Shown here piece after piece: positions 1-9,573 of a DNA stretch of 50,449 nt. This DNA comes from Jaenimonas drosophilae (lineage: Eukaryota > Euglenozoa > Kinetoplastea > Trypanosomatida > Trypanosomatidae): NCBI GenBank assembly GCA_030849065.1, contig JASAON010001542.1:1-50449 (forward strand), given 5' to 3'. Position 1 is the first letter of the stretch, and every line of letters starts with the position of its first letter. A program made the position numbers and the translations under genes. Below the pieces are notes generated by a model that was not told the origin of the DNA, did no database searches, and worked only from the letters and a program-made list of their open reading frames with translations.

Positions 1-1269
1 CATGGCAGATGTCACACAGTCACGAAGTTCGGGGTAGTGGAAGTGTGCCTGCACACAAACTACAATAACTCTGCAGAGCCCCACACACTTGCCGTTCACG
101 TGAGCCTGTTGCTCAATGCCGCCATCACGAATGAGGCTCATGTTTCTCCATCCCTCCTCCGTCGTGAGCATATCCAACGCACGTTTCTTGAAATCACTGA
201 CCCCGGCAGTCAGTGGAAGACCCAGTGCTTCGGTGATGCGCATGCCGTTCGTCCACACGCCGTCTGGTGCGAGGTAGCGTTGCCGGAGTTCAGTGAGGCG
301 GTACTGTACATCAATATCAGCAATGAGGTAGGAAGGTGCGCAGCCGAAAATGGGGCTTACCGATGGCATGACGATCAGTGGAACCCCACCCATTTCAGCA
401 TAGCGAATGTACTCAAACTGATGAGCGTGACCAAAAACCTGCATCACAAGAACATCGGCATACTTCGCCACAAGATCGCCGTAGCGACGTCTGAAAGAAG
501 GCTTCCAGCTTAAGTCACTCGAAGATGTACCCATGAAGCCACGCCGCAGGATGCGTACCAGTGCCACTAGTGGAGGGTGGTGGCCCAGAAGAATGACCTT
601 GTGCCTCGTCGTGCGTGCACGAGACAAGATATCTTCAATGAAGTTAAACTGCCCGCAAGGGTCTTCCACATCGTCAGGGATCGGCGGGTTCACGTCACTT
701 GCCCATATCATTGTGTGCATGGCAATGGCCAACAATCCCGGACGTATCTCCCTGTCGTAGAAACCGCACTGGCTCATGGCCGAGGCTTCCTGTGCAGTCA
801 TCAGCCTCGCCTCGACCATGACTCTCAATTGAGAGCGCAGAAACAGGTGCGTTGATTCACTAGAGTTGAAGGTTCGGGACCGCAGGTAGTCGTTGTTGCC
901 CAGACACCATGTGATGGGGGCAACATCCTTACCCATGGCACGTGTGATCCAACCGGTGATGGGCCCCAAGTAGGTTCCAGGGTCTGTGTACTTGCTTCCA
1001 TGTCGCTGCCAGTCACCTCCGTAAAGCACAGGCATCGGGTTGCGAAACGCATCCTCAATCGCCGACTGCACCAACTCCTTCGGGGAATCATTCCGCAAGC
1101 GGCCGTAACGTGGAGCATGAACGTCGCGGCTTCCGTCTTTTCCTCGGCCATAATCAGGATCCAAATGGAGATCCGAGAGAAGAATAAGGTGCTCCGCGCC
1201 CATCGACGCCACCTCCGTCCTCACTGTCATGGACAGAGAACACAACCCTAGCAGAAAAAACACCAACAT
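1..1269 (-). CDS. Acid sphingomyelinase-like metallophosphoesterase (3' end beyond window)
   Basis: 423 residues are visible and the frame is still open at base 1. I translated it by hand from the reverse complement. The start is the first ATG after an in-frame TAG; it opens with a hydrophobic stretch (MLVFFLLGLCSLSM) that could be a signal peptide. The calcineurin-like metal-binding blocks of the acid-sphingomyelinase/endopolyphosphatase branch follow in order: DLHLD at 33-37, GGDW..H at 85-90, GNND at 124-127, GHHPP at 229-233 and GHAH at 280-283. All the metal-ligand positions I can judge are intact. By family, such proteins are secreted or vacuolar phosphodiesterases acting on phospholipids, nucleotides or polyphosphate; the substrate cannot be told from sequence. 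Yeast-PPN1-type endopolyphosphatase is an alternative. The family call is secure and the precise function is not. Confidence 0.82.
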   Translation of the reverse strand, partial: MLVFFLLGLCSLSMTVRTEVASMGAEHLILLSDLHLDPDYGRGKDGSRDVHAPRYGRLRNDSPKELVQSAIEDAFRNPMPVLYGGDWQRHGSKYTDPGTYLGPITGWITRAMGKDVAPITWCLGNNDYLRSRTFNSSESTHLFLRSQLRVMVEARLMTAQEASAMSQCGFYDREIRPGLLAIAMHTMIWASDVNPPIPDDVEDPCGQFNFIEDILSRARTTRHKVILLGHHPPLVALVRILRRGFMGTSSSDLSWKPSFRRRYGDLVAKYADVLVMQVFGHAHQFEYIRYAEMGGVPLIVMPSVSPIFGCAPSYLIADIDVQYRLTELRQRYLAPDGVWTNGMRITEALGLPLTAGVSDFKKRALDMLTTEEGWRNMSLIRDGGIEQQAHVNGKCVGLCRVIVVCVQAHFHYPELRDCVTSAM

Positions 1270-1571
1270 CGCGAGAAAACAGGTGCGGCGGCGGTATGAA
1301 CTGGGAGCCCACAGGCTGGTCCCCGGCCGCCACCTCTGTCGCAAACGCCCAGGTCGCACGGTGACGTGGGTGTTTCGGGGGGTTAAGGCTACCTACGTCA
1401 GCAACACAAGAAGATGGAAGTCAGTCAAGTGATACGTACGTCAGAGCAGCAGCAGGAAGTAGGCAGGCACGTTGGCAACAATGCGTTTATTCCTTGGTTG
1501 GCCTGTTGGTCTCACAATAGCAGGTTGGTATAGGCACAAGACGCAGTCACAGCGCACCTCCACATTGCCCT
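1270..1571. other. Intergenic spacer, nothing recognised
   Basis: About 300 bases between the phosphodiesterase start and the stop of the upstream patatin-like gene. It should hold the 5' UTR of one gene and the 3' UTR of the other. I see no ORF, tRNA or repeat in it. Confidence 0.5.
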
Positions 1572-3395
1572 CTACTCGTCAGGTGTTGGCTCTACAAAGC
1601 GCACCACTCTCGGACGAAGCTCACCTTCATCAATAGCAGAAGGCTTCTTTTCATCTGGTGCCAGGCGCCGAAGGGCATCCTGTAGCTCCGACTCAATGGC
1701 TCGATTGAGTCGCACCTCTTCCAGCCGGGGCCAAATGGCTTGTTGCCCACGGTGGATAGCGTGTTGCACATGCTCGATATTACGGGCAAACCACAGACGC
1801 CGAACGTCGGCAACTCGCGATGGATAGATCATCAACGTAGAGACCCCAGAGGCAAGATGCGGAACAACGTCAGTGTTCAGCGCGGTAGCGAAGTAGCGCT
1901 CCAAGGGTGAGTTCTGAACCAGAAAAGAGAAGAGGCGGCACAGTTCCACATACCATAGCTTGAGCACGCGCATAAAGAACGGCTGCAGGGGACCCCCAGT
2001 CGGGGTAGGAAGGACTGAGTGGCGGACAATGGAGCACTCGGAGATGATCACGTAGCGGATATGGAAGAGCTCCGTCAATCGATCCAGAGCGGTACTTACC
2101 GCGCTGTTGGCGCTGTCCTCGCGTGCCTGGGTGTAGCTCTGCATGAGCACAAAAGGGTCGTAGGGACCAATCTTCTCGCCCTGGGGGTACTTAGCGAGGA
2201 GTGGCACCCGCTGAAAGAGCAGCGGCATGGCCGCCATCGAGGCTGCCGTGGCACTGGAGACGAGAACCTGTGGTGCGGTGAGATAGTTCAGAATGCACGA
2301 GCACCATCGAGTCCGGCCTGTTTGAGGATCCTCATACTGCGCGGTGTACTGGATGTTCAGTACCCGCCCAGTGAGCTGGTAGGCTTCCAGAAAGGTGATG
2401 TCACCCAAGGTCTGGGAGATGAAGTCTTGCAGAACATGCACGTCAAGCAGTTGGCCGTGGGCCCGCCACCGACGTAGACGGCGGGCAGCGATCGCTTTCC
2501 ACCCGGTTCCCGAGGTGACACAAAACTCCATCAGCGCGCGCTCCATTTTGGTGATGTCGGTTGAGCAGCACAGCAAGGCCGCCGTCACTGCACCGGCGCG
2601 GGAACCATAGATCACTTCAGGAAGCAGGCCAGCATCTAGCAGACCTTTGGCCACCCCAAAGTGAAGTGGTGCCGTAATGACACCTCCGTGCAGAACCAAG
2701 GCCGACACACCGTACGTTCGGCGGATCGCCGTAAAGGCGCGGCTGCAGAGCTCTGCAGGAACACCATTTGGGGCTTCGCCACGATGTTCTGATACATCAC
2801 GAATCACATAGCACATTAGAGATATATATGAGTGGACGACGTTCTTGGAGCCCGTGCGGAAGCAGTGTAGTTGTGGGTTGTTCACGCCATAGAGGGAGCG
2901 ATGAGCGCGGGAAGCAACGAAGTCAAGCAGTTCGTGTGGGTCGTCCTTTTGCTTGAGCTCCGCCAGCTGCTGCATGCACTGCACCACACCATCAAAATTG
3001 AAGAGCTTCGCCGATTCCTCTGTTCTCCACGTTTGGTAGCCCTCCAAGTCATCCATCACCTGGGCAATTGCTCTCCACTCCTTGTAAGTGCGCGCGCTGT
3101 TGAGCTGCATCTGCAGCCCATGATACTCTGGTGTGATGATGGGCACACCAAGAAGGCCAGCAATGACATCCCAACCAAAGGCGAGTGCAGAGACAAGAAG
3201 CAACCGCACGGTGTGGAGCACGCGGCAGAGGCCAAGCACAAGAGGGATACAGGTCAGATTCCACAGCAACCGTCGAGCGGCCCGTGGAATGGCGGATACA
3301 TAACGGCCAACTGAATGCAAGTGGCCCTTCCGCCGCTGCAGAACCGCTGGTGGCCCGGTCATTGGGGGAGTATAAGAGGGATGCGTTGGTAGCAA
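1572..3395 (-). CDS. DUF3336/patatin lipase-like protein, probable pseudoenzyme
   Basis: 607 aa. The N-terminal part (about 35-90) is hydrophobic and probably membrane-embedded. Residues about 95-205 match DUF3336 (TYKEWRAIAQVMDDLEGYQTW, then LHR/YG and GTK-like positions), the domain before the patatin fold in SDP1/TGL3-5 triacylglycerol lipases. The patatin region follows: LHGGVITAPLHFGVAKGLL, then YGSRAGAVTAALL. In active members the elbow reads GSSAG; here residue 266 is Arg (CGC at 2598-2600), one base from AGC Ser. The glycine-rich oxyanion loop and the Asp-Gly element (here EDSANSA) are also altered. In the family these enzymes hydrolyse storage triacylglycerol on lipid droplets. I infer that hydrolase activity is lost and a structural or lipid-binding role remains. 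The frame is intact over 1.8 kb, so this is not a decayed pseudogene. Confidence 0.85.
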   Translation of the reverse strand: MLPTHPSYTPPMTGPPAVLQRRKGHLHSVGRYVSAIPRAARRLLWNLTCIPLVLGLCRVLHTVRLLLVSALAFGWDVIAGLLGVPIITPEYHGLQMQLNSARTYKEWRAIAQVMDDLEGYQTWRTEESAKLFNFDGVVQCMQQLAELKQKDDPHELLDFVASRAHRSLYGVNNPQLHCFRTGSKNVVHSYISLMCYVIRDVSEHRGEAPNGVPAELCSRAFTAIRRTYGVSALVLHGGVITAPLHFGVAKGLLDAGLLPEVIYGSRAGAVTAALLCCSTDITKMERALMEFCVTSGTGWKAIAARRLRRWRAHGQLLDVHVLQDFISQTLGDITFLEAYQLTGRVLNIQYTAQYEDPQTGRTRWCSCILNYLTAPQVLVSSATAASMAAMPLLFQRVPLLAKYPQGEKIGPYDPFVLMQSYTQAREDSANSAVSTALDRLTELFHIRYVIISECSIVRHSVLPTPTGGPLQPFFMRVLKLWYVELCRLFSFLVQNSPLERYFATALNTDVVPHLASGVSTLMIYPSRVADVRRLWFARNIEHVQHAIHRGQQAIWPRLEEVRLNRAIESELQDALRRLAPDEKKPSAIDEGELRPRVVRFVEPTPDE

Positions 3396-3686
3396 GACGG
3401 AGTCGAACGTGGCCTAGCAGCAACAGCTCATTGGTGAATCTTGCGCACTCTGGCGGTTCAAACACTGGGTAGCTTTGTGACAAAGATGCCAAAGTGGTGG
3501 TTGATCAGCCCTTGAACGTGGCTATCGCACAAGACAGACAAAAGAAAGAGGAAAGAGGGAACAGGTAAACCGTAGAAGAGGGGGAGGCGAAGGGGGCAAC
3601 ACAGCATTTCAATATAGAATTCAAGACGAAGGGTCTCCCCAAGACTGTGCAACGGAAGCATGAGACCTCACCACAAGCGTAAGAGA

Positions 3687-4190
3687 CTAACGCTGAGCAG
3701 GGGTTTCCCCAGCAGACACGGGCTGCGGAACGGTGTCGAACCGCTCCGCTCGCCCATCCACGTCGGCAGTCCCCAGCACCTCATCGTAGTAGTGCGAGGC
3801 ACTCCCGCTCCCACCCATGACTCCTGCATTGACGCTTCCTTCTGCAATATTTGTTGTGTAGGGGCTGGAGAGAAAATCGTATGATGAGTCGAGATAGGCA
3901 GCGTAGCTCACCCCGCTTTCTTGCATCGATCCTTGGGTTTTGTGGAAGGGCCGAGGGTACGGGATGCGGTAGTGAAGGGCCAGCTCATAGCGCATCTCCA
4001 CTTCACGAACCTTGCGTTCGACACGGCGTAGATCACTAATGTGTTGGTTCTGCCTAAACAGACGTCGGCTCTCTTCAAGAACGTAGAGCGCATCCTCATC
4101 ACTCTCCCAGGGCACCGTGAAGGCCGCCTTGAGGCATCGGCGGTACCACATCAGAACCTCGCCACGAAATGGGTTGCTGGACAACGCCAT
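3687..4190 (-). CDS. LYR-motif protein, NDUFB9-like
   Basis: 167 aa. The N-terminal half carries an LYR-type helix (VLMWYRRCLKAA, residues about 13-24), further helices rich in R and E, and then YRIPYPRPF near residue 85. This order (LxxYR, three helices, aromatic/proline segment) matches complex I subunit NDUFB9 (B22) of the Complex1_LYR family. Such proteins bind mitochondrial acyl carrier protein and act in the membrane arm of respiratory complex I. The C-terminal half is Ser/Gly/Asp-rich and has no match that I know. No classical presequence is visible. A different LYRM assembly factor is possible. It has the longest upstream spacer among the intact cluster genes. Confidence 0.6.
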   Translation of the reverse strand: MALSSNPFRGEVLMWYRRCLKAAFTVPWESDEDALYVLEESRRLFRQNQHISDLRRVERKVREVEMRYELALHYRIPYPRPFHKTQGSMQESGVSYAAYLDSSYDFLSSPYTTNIAEGSVNAGVMGGSGSASHYYDEVLGTADVDGRAERFDTVPQPVSAGETPAQR

Positions 4191-5625
4191 AATGTTGATG
4201 TTGTAGCAACGCGAATAACGCTACTTTGTGTTGTAAGTCATTTGTGTGTACACAGACGTTTGTCAAAGATTTGATGACGAAGAGAGACGGCATTGTCACT
4301 GTATCATCCAAGTTGGTTGTTGAGCATGGAATGTTGATGCAGCCAATAGTAGTTTATTCCTGGCTCAAACAATTTGATGAAGAATATTACGATTCGCTGC
4401 CAAGCACATACATCCGCCATTCAAGACACGCACACAAACCACAAAACAGAAGAAGAATGCATGGTACGACATTGTCGAATCAGGACCGTCACCATTTACT
4501 CCGTCTCTCACATTTGCGCCAAACAAACTTAATCTTCTTGATGATCCAACACACATGTTGATCGACCTCAGGAGAACGTGACTTGTGGTCGAAGAAGGAA
4601 CGTCAAGTGGGGAGATTCACTGACAGGTTTTGGAAACGAGGAGAGGTCCTGTCGCAAGTTAGCCAGTCAACGACTTTTGCGTGTGAGCAGGGGAGTGGAA
4701 GAACGAGAAGTTCGTAGCCCACCCGCGCATGATGCCCGTCGATACTGCTCCATCGCGCGTGGAGTCACTGCGAGATCTTTTGTCACCGTTTTCACTGTTC
4801 TGTTGCTTATTGAGAAGTAACTTAGATGTTCTTACTTCATGAGTTATCGATGTTCACTTCTCCCGCTGTGGGGGAGGTTGGGCTTGGGAGGAGTGGAAGT
4901 GTCACAACGCACATTTTCATGGTGGAAGACGATCGCACCGAGAGTCCTGTGGGCCAGTGTGGTGTTCCCGACGTCTGCACAAAAAGAGTGAGAGGGGAAC
5001 TTTCATGTGGTCTCCGATCCACTACCATCGAAGTCGTCAACCATCAGAAGCAGAAGCCATGGAAGCACTACCCAGTTTTTTTTCAACCAAGTCTGGCCAT
5101 CAGCTCGGAGAGGGTGCATTGTTGAAACACGCACACAAGTGTACGCGTTCAGATGCGCGTCCACACGAGGGGGCTTCCGTCGACATGATCGTGGCCCACC
5201 GGTCGAACAACACACAAAGAGCTCATTGGTGCTTTACATCTTCCCACAGAAAGTGTGGAGCACAGCCTTGTCAACCCACATGCCAGACTGTGTTTCGTAA
5301 TGGTTTAACGGCCAAAGGGTCTCCACACACCCCCACTACCCTTTGGCAGTCGTGGAAAGAAAGAGGTGACGCATAAATAATGTGCGGCTGTGAGGGAGGG
5401 ATAGGGAGGGGGGAATGGAGAGGGGGGGTAGGCGGGGGAAGTACCGAGGGCGAGTGTCGTGGAGAGAAAGGGTACGTCACAGCAAGAAGGGGTTAGCATA
5501 GCTCCTCCCCTTGCATGCGTTGGTCGTTTCATCTCAGCTCCACTGACTAACAGTCGACCGCTGCAGCACGCACTATCCGCTTGCATAGCCGGCATGAGCA
5601 CGAAAGCAACGAAGCCGCGCGCGCT
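4191..5625. other. Unusually long gene-free spacer (1.4 kb)
   Basis: Neighbouring spacers are 140-730 bp; this one is about 1.4 kb. Open frames in it are short (under 140 codons), in several overlapping frames and without recognisable motifs. I found no tRNA-like cloverleaf. It may contain long untranslated regions, a non-coding RNA or a diverged gene I cannot see. A G-rich patch on the plus strand lies around 5390-5450. Confidence 0.5.
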
Positions 5626-6756
5626 TTACGCCTTTCCGTTCTTGAGAACCGGCGGATCGCCGGCAACGGTTGCACCGTGATGTCGGAGGCAATTCTGTGC
5701 TGACGCATGGCCAACCTTGGCGCTGACCATGGGATCGGCACAAAGGACATACTGTGCGAGGAACCCACCCACGAACGCATCGCCGGCGCCGTTGGCATCA
5801 ATGATGTCGGTTGACTTCATCCGCGTCACTGGGCAGCACCGGGTGGTGCCATTGTAGCTCACGAGGGTTGACTCTGGACCGCAGGTGGCCACGACTAGTC
5901 GGTTTCCGCTCTTTGTTTCACTAGGCAGCTTCGACATCTTTGTCACGGCACTCTTGAGCTGTGCAAGTCGGGCAGTGGGCATCACCCCTGTGGGGGTGAC
6001 TGGGGCGTTGATGTCGTCCTTCGTGAACTCCGTTGGCCACGTCTCGGCGGCGAAGGCGAGCGCGTCCTCATCGCTGCCAAAGAGCACATCAATGAAGGGC
6101 ATGAGCTGCATGATGCGGGAGTGGAAGGCGGCACAGACGTAGGGGGCATTTAGGTTGAAGCAGAAGACCTTGTTGTTGTCTTTGGAGTGCTTGGCAATCG
6201 AGATGACGTTCTGAGGGCTCGAGATGGTGTTCATGAAGAAGCCCTCCACGTAGAACAGGTCGGCCTCGTCCACCGCCGCCTGCACCTCAGGAGAGAGAAT
6301 GAACTCCATCGAGAGGTCCACTGCGGCACCAATGTTGGCGACAAGCGAGCGGTTGCCGTTGAGAACCATACCCGCACAGGTACCCGTGGGCTTGGAGGGG
6401 GTGGAGTCGAAGAGAGGGCGTACGTCAGCCTGCTGCAGTGCGCTGCGGAGGATTTCAGCGAAGCGATCCTTTCCCAGGCAGCCTACAAATGACACCTTCA
6501 TTTCTGGCATCATCCACTTGAGGGTGCGAGCGGTGTTCATTGCAGAGCCACCAGGGACCAACATGACGTTCTCAGACTTCTCTAGGAGCCGATCAAAGAG
6601 AGGAAGCTGGTCAGGCTTGGCAAGATTAACACTACCCATCTCAATGTTGTAGTCTAGCAGAAACTGGTGATTTACTGTGGCCATCATGTCCAGCAGTGGG
6701 TGGCCCAGGCACATCACCGACGGGTTGGGACCCTTCGAAGTGGCGGTGTTTCCCAT
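5626..6756 (-). CDS. Adenosine kinase
   Basis: 376 aa from the ATG at 6754-6756 (MGNTATSKGPN). The longer frame to 6876 translates a (CA)n repeat as HTHTHT and is rejected as 5' UTR. PfkB-fold landmarks: GHPLLDMMA near the N-terminus, PGGSAMNTAR (ribose-binding GG/N motif), VSFVGCLGKDRF, and the C-terminal anion-hole motif DANGAGDAFVGGF containing the catalytic Asp. The enzyme phosphorylates adenosine to AMP with ATP. Kinetoplastids cannot make purines de novo, so it is a salvage enzyme. Length agrees with trypanosomatid adenosine kinases (about 345 aa) plus a short N-terminal extension. It ends in KNGKA, which does not match a canonical PTS1 tripeptide. Confidence 0.95.
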   Translation of the reverse strand: MGNTATSKGPNPSVMCLGHPLLDMMATVNHQFLLDYNIEMGSVNLAKPDQLPLFDRLLEKSENVMLVPGGSAMNTARTLKWMMPEMKVSFVGCLGKDRFAEILRSALQQADVRPLFDSTPSKPTGTCAGMVLNGNRSLVANIGAAVDLSMEFILSPEVQAAVDEADLFYVEGFFMNTISSPQNVISIAKHSKDNNKVFCFNLNAPYVCAAFHSRIMQLMPFIDVLFGSDEDALAFAAETWPTEFTKDDINAPVTPTGVMPTARLAQLKSAVTKMSKLPSETKSGNRLVVATCGPESTLVSYNGTTRCCPVTRMKSTDIIDANGAGDAFVGGFLAQYVLCADPMVSAKVGHASAQNCLRHHGATVAGDPPVLKNGKA

Positions 6757-6774
6757 CCTGCTGTGGTGGAGAAG

Positions 6775-6815
<41 letters not shown>

Positions 6816-7386
6816 GAGCGATGCGGGAAACAACAAGTGTTCTGAATAGAATGAATCTTGTGAGCGACCTGACCAATGTTTGTCAAGAACCCAGCGTCGA
6901 CCTCAACCTTGGCGATGCGCAGGGGTGTTGGGCGGAAGGAAGAGGATGCAAGGGAAAGAGAATTGGCGGAAATATCCTACGTGAGGCGTAGCCGTACAAC
7001 TAAGTGAGAGGGTGAACAATAACTGAAGAAGAAACACCGCTACAAATAGAAGCGTTCGGTGTGGGTCGGGAATAGAATGGTCGACCCAACGTGGCAGCGT
7101 GTTCCAGTGTGCTTATGGAGATCAGAAGAGAAGTGGATTCGTACCTAGTCCGTATCCAAATACGCGAGCGACCCGCTGCAGATGTGGTAGTATGGAGAAA
7201 TGACGATGAGAGATGGAGTGAAAAGAACAACAAGTATGAAGACACGGAAGAGCGGCCAGTTCTTCGTAGCCCGACAAGCAGAATTCAATCAAGCACCCCA
7301 CTGCATGAATGAAGGGTTGAGCACCCAGTGTTGTTGGAATTCACCACACCGCTTCGCACCACCTTCACTCGCTCAGCACACACAAC
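6757..7386. other. Spacer between PI4K and adenosine kinase
   Basis: 630 bases. It holds a (GT)17 microsatellite close to the adenosine kinase start and otherwise nothing I recognise. Open frames here are short and motif-free. Confidence 0.5.
6777..6810. repeat. (GT)17 dinucleotide microsatellite
   Basis: A perfect GT run on the plus strand (CA on the coding strand) begins 21 bases upstream of the adenosine kinase ATG. Between it and the ATG the coding strand reads a short pyrimidine-rich stretch followed by ACAG and CAG, candidate trans-splice acceptors. The run may contribute to, or replace, the usual polypyrimidine tract; this is inference. Confidence 0.9.
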
Positions 7387-9333
7387 TCACAGAATTCCGT
7401 TTTGGAGTGTTTGAAACTGGTCGTACCGGCGGGTTCGCCAGTTGTCGGCGCTGCTGGTGATGAGGTCCTTGGCGAAGAGTGCCGCCTCAGCGCCAGCACG
7501 AAGGTCACAGCGCAGCCTGCCGCGGAGCTGCCCAACGGCTCCCGCGGCATCTGTACCGAAGCAAGGCATGGTATTGTGTGTGGCCATGATTCCGAGTAGA
7601 GATAGAAGATCCTCGGAGCTTTGCCGGGCAGCCTCCAAGGCCTGATACACGAGGACCTTGTAGTAGCTATAGGCGTGGCTGCATGGAGCACCTAGGACAT
7701 CCAAGAGCTCCTGCGAGAGCTTGAACGGTGCCGACTCGAAGTTGATGCCGCCAGGGGAAGTCGTCAGCAGGAACCCGAAGTCAATGTGGGTGAGACGACC
7801 ATGACGAGACACCATCAAGTTGCCGTTGTGGCGATCCTTGATTTGAAGGAGAAACGAGATGACACTGTAGCCGGCGATAGACTCCACGAACTGACGTTGT
7901 GCAGCTCGGTACTGCGAGCTTCCCTCGCCATCGTAGGCTGTTGTGAAAAACTGGTACAGCGACGGAACCCCACAGGCCTTCTTGATGCCGTCAATAGAGT
8001 TGGCCTCCTCCACCACCTCCAGGACCCCACAATCCACGCTCGTTGGTAGTGCAACATAGGGCTGCACCGTCACCGTGAGGCCTGTCTCATTCCACAGCTG
8101 CGCAAACCACTGAATGAGCTGAAGTGCCAGCTCCTCCTGACGGAGGTCATCGCCTGCCTTGACGATCATGGCGCTCATAGACCAGTTTGGATGGCTTCCC
8201 CACGGGGAGTTCCGTCGGATCCGCGCATGGCGCTCCTCACGACTCTCGCCAAACGCACGACGAATGAAGTCAACCTCTACAGGAGGTGGGGGCGGCTTCG
8301 TCGGTGCACTCGTCGATCCATTGCTACGGTTGAGTGGAGAAGCGGTGGTGCTGGTGGTGGGTTCAAACCACTCGTCAGCGGTGCTGCTCACGCGGAATCG
8401 GCCATCGGCCCCACGCAGCCTTGAAAGGGTAGGGTCTTGCATTGTTGCAGTGTCATCCACAATCACCTCATAGCGCACAATGAAGGGGGCTCGTTCACGG
8501 GAGGAGAACACAATGCACTCCTCCACCGCCAATCGGACAATCCAACGAACGGGATCCGTGGATTGGCCAATGGGGTGCATCAATCGCATCCCCTCCAGTC
8601 GGCGGTTGAGCTCCCTCAGCCGCGTATGAAGCTCCCCTTTCCGGCGAGTGCGGTCTGGAACGTATCGCAGCATCTCACTCAGCTCCGTCAGCGTCGCCAC
8701 AAACTGACGCTGGTCATTGTAGAGCTTCAAACGAGCTTCCTTGCGTTGAACCGCAGCAACATCCACGGCACTTACTTCCATCTCGTCTGAGGCTGATGAA
8801 AGACGGCGTCCCCCTCGGTTCTCGGAGCGCGGAGGCGTACCATCACTACCCACGATTGTCATAGATGAAGACCACTGCACACGGTTGATGGCGCAACTCT
8901 CAACGCCATCCTGGATGCGCTTCAAGCGCTGGGTAAGCACCTCCGTGGAACAGTACGAGCTGGACGCGGCATCTACCGTCCACGCAAGCCGCAAAGCAAC
9001 CTGAAGAGAGTTGCTGGCCATCCACATCATGGTGCTCGCCAGTTTCTCTTGGACCCCGGAGTCATCATGACTGAAGCAGAGGTGAGAAATCTGCAGAAGG
9101 TAGTCCTCCAGCACACGAATATCAAAATCACACAGTCGCATTAATGACGCATCCGCCTCTGCTACCGAAGTGGAAACGCATATGCGCTCCAGGCAGTGGA
9201 GGAGCTCACAACGCTCCGCAAAGAGCTTGCTTAATGGAGGCATGCGAGCAGCAAAGAACTTCCCCTCTCGGTGTGTGGGATGGCAACTAAGAAAGGAGGC
9301 GTCGGCACGATGCTGGACCACCCACGTAGTCAC
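7387..9333 (-). CDS. Phosphatidylinositol 4-kinase, type III beta-like
   Basis: 648 aa. The C-terminal lipid-kinase domain has VKAGDDLRQE at 391-400 (ATP-binding Lys region), DRHNGN at 500-505 (catalytic loop) and HIDFGF at 516-521 (metal-binding DFG), all intact. The following SPGGINFESAPFKLSQE closely resembles PI4K-beta. The N-terminal 350 residues look helical and then become Ser/Thr/Pro-rich (TKPPPPP near 346-351). The product makes PI4P, chiefly on Golgi membranes in the family. It is shorter than the roughly 800-aa mammalian enzyme. An alternative start is M31 (MPPLSK), just before the region that looks conserved. A PI3K is less likely because of the FKLSQE segment. Confidence 0.9.
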   Translation of the reverse strand: MTTWVVQHRADASFLSCHPTHREGKFFAARMPPLSKLFAERCELLHCLERICVSTSVAEADASLMRLCDFDIRVLEDYLLQISHLCFSHDDSGVQEKLASTMMWMASNSLQVALRLAWTVDAASSSYCSTEVLTQRLKRIQDGVESCAINRVQWSSSMTIVGSDGTPPRSENRGGRRLSSASDEMEVSAVDVAAVQRKEARLKLYNDQRQFVATLTELSEMLRYVPDRTRRKGELHTRLRELNRRLEGMRLMHPIGQSTDPVRWIVRLAVEECIVFSSRERAPFIVRYEVIVDDTATMQDPTLSRLRGADGRFRVSSTADEWFEPTTSTTASPLNRSNGSTSAPTKPPPPPVEVDFIRRAFGESREERHARIRRNSPWGSHPNWSMSAMIVKAGDDLRQEELALQLIQWFAQLWNETGLTVTVQPYVALPTSVDCGVLEVVEEANSIDGIKKACGVPSLYQFFTTAYDGEGSSQYRAAQRQFVESIAGYSVISFLLQIKDRHNGNLMVSRHGRLTHIDFGFLLTTSPGGINFESAPFKLSQELLDVLGAPCSHAYSYYKVLVYQALEAARQSSEDLLSLLGIMATHNTMPCFGTDAAGAVGQLRGRLRCDLRAGAEAALFAKDLITSSADNWRTRRYDQFQTLQNGIL

Positions 9334-9573
9334 CTACAATAGAAGAGGGGGAAAGGCTTCGTCGGTGCTGCCGCCCGCCTTGGTCCACATCTATGAGCGT
9401 GAAGGAAAGTAATGAAGATGGAGAGAGTGCACCAATGTGAAGTTCTTCCATGTGCAAGTGTCATGGAAAGCGTGGACTTCCGTCACCATTCTGAATAAAG
9501 CTTGATCTAATCTACATATGCGGTCAACGTGGTGAGCATCTCTCAGCCCCGTTTCATCGCGTCAGAATCAGCA

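Noticed and set aside
6757..6876. N-terminal extension of adenosine kinase including HTHTHT
   Set aside because: It is only the translation of a (CA)n microsatellite; the conserved protein begins at the ATG at 6754-6756.
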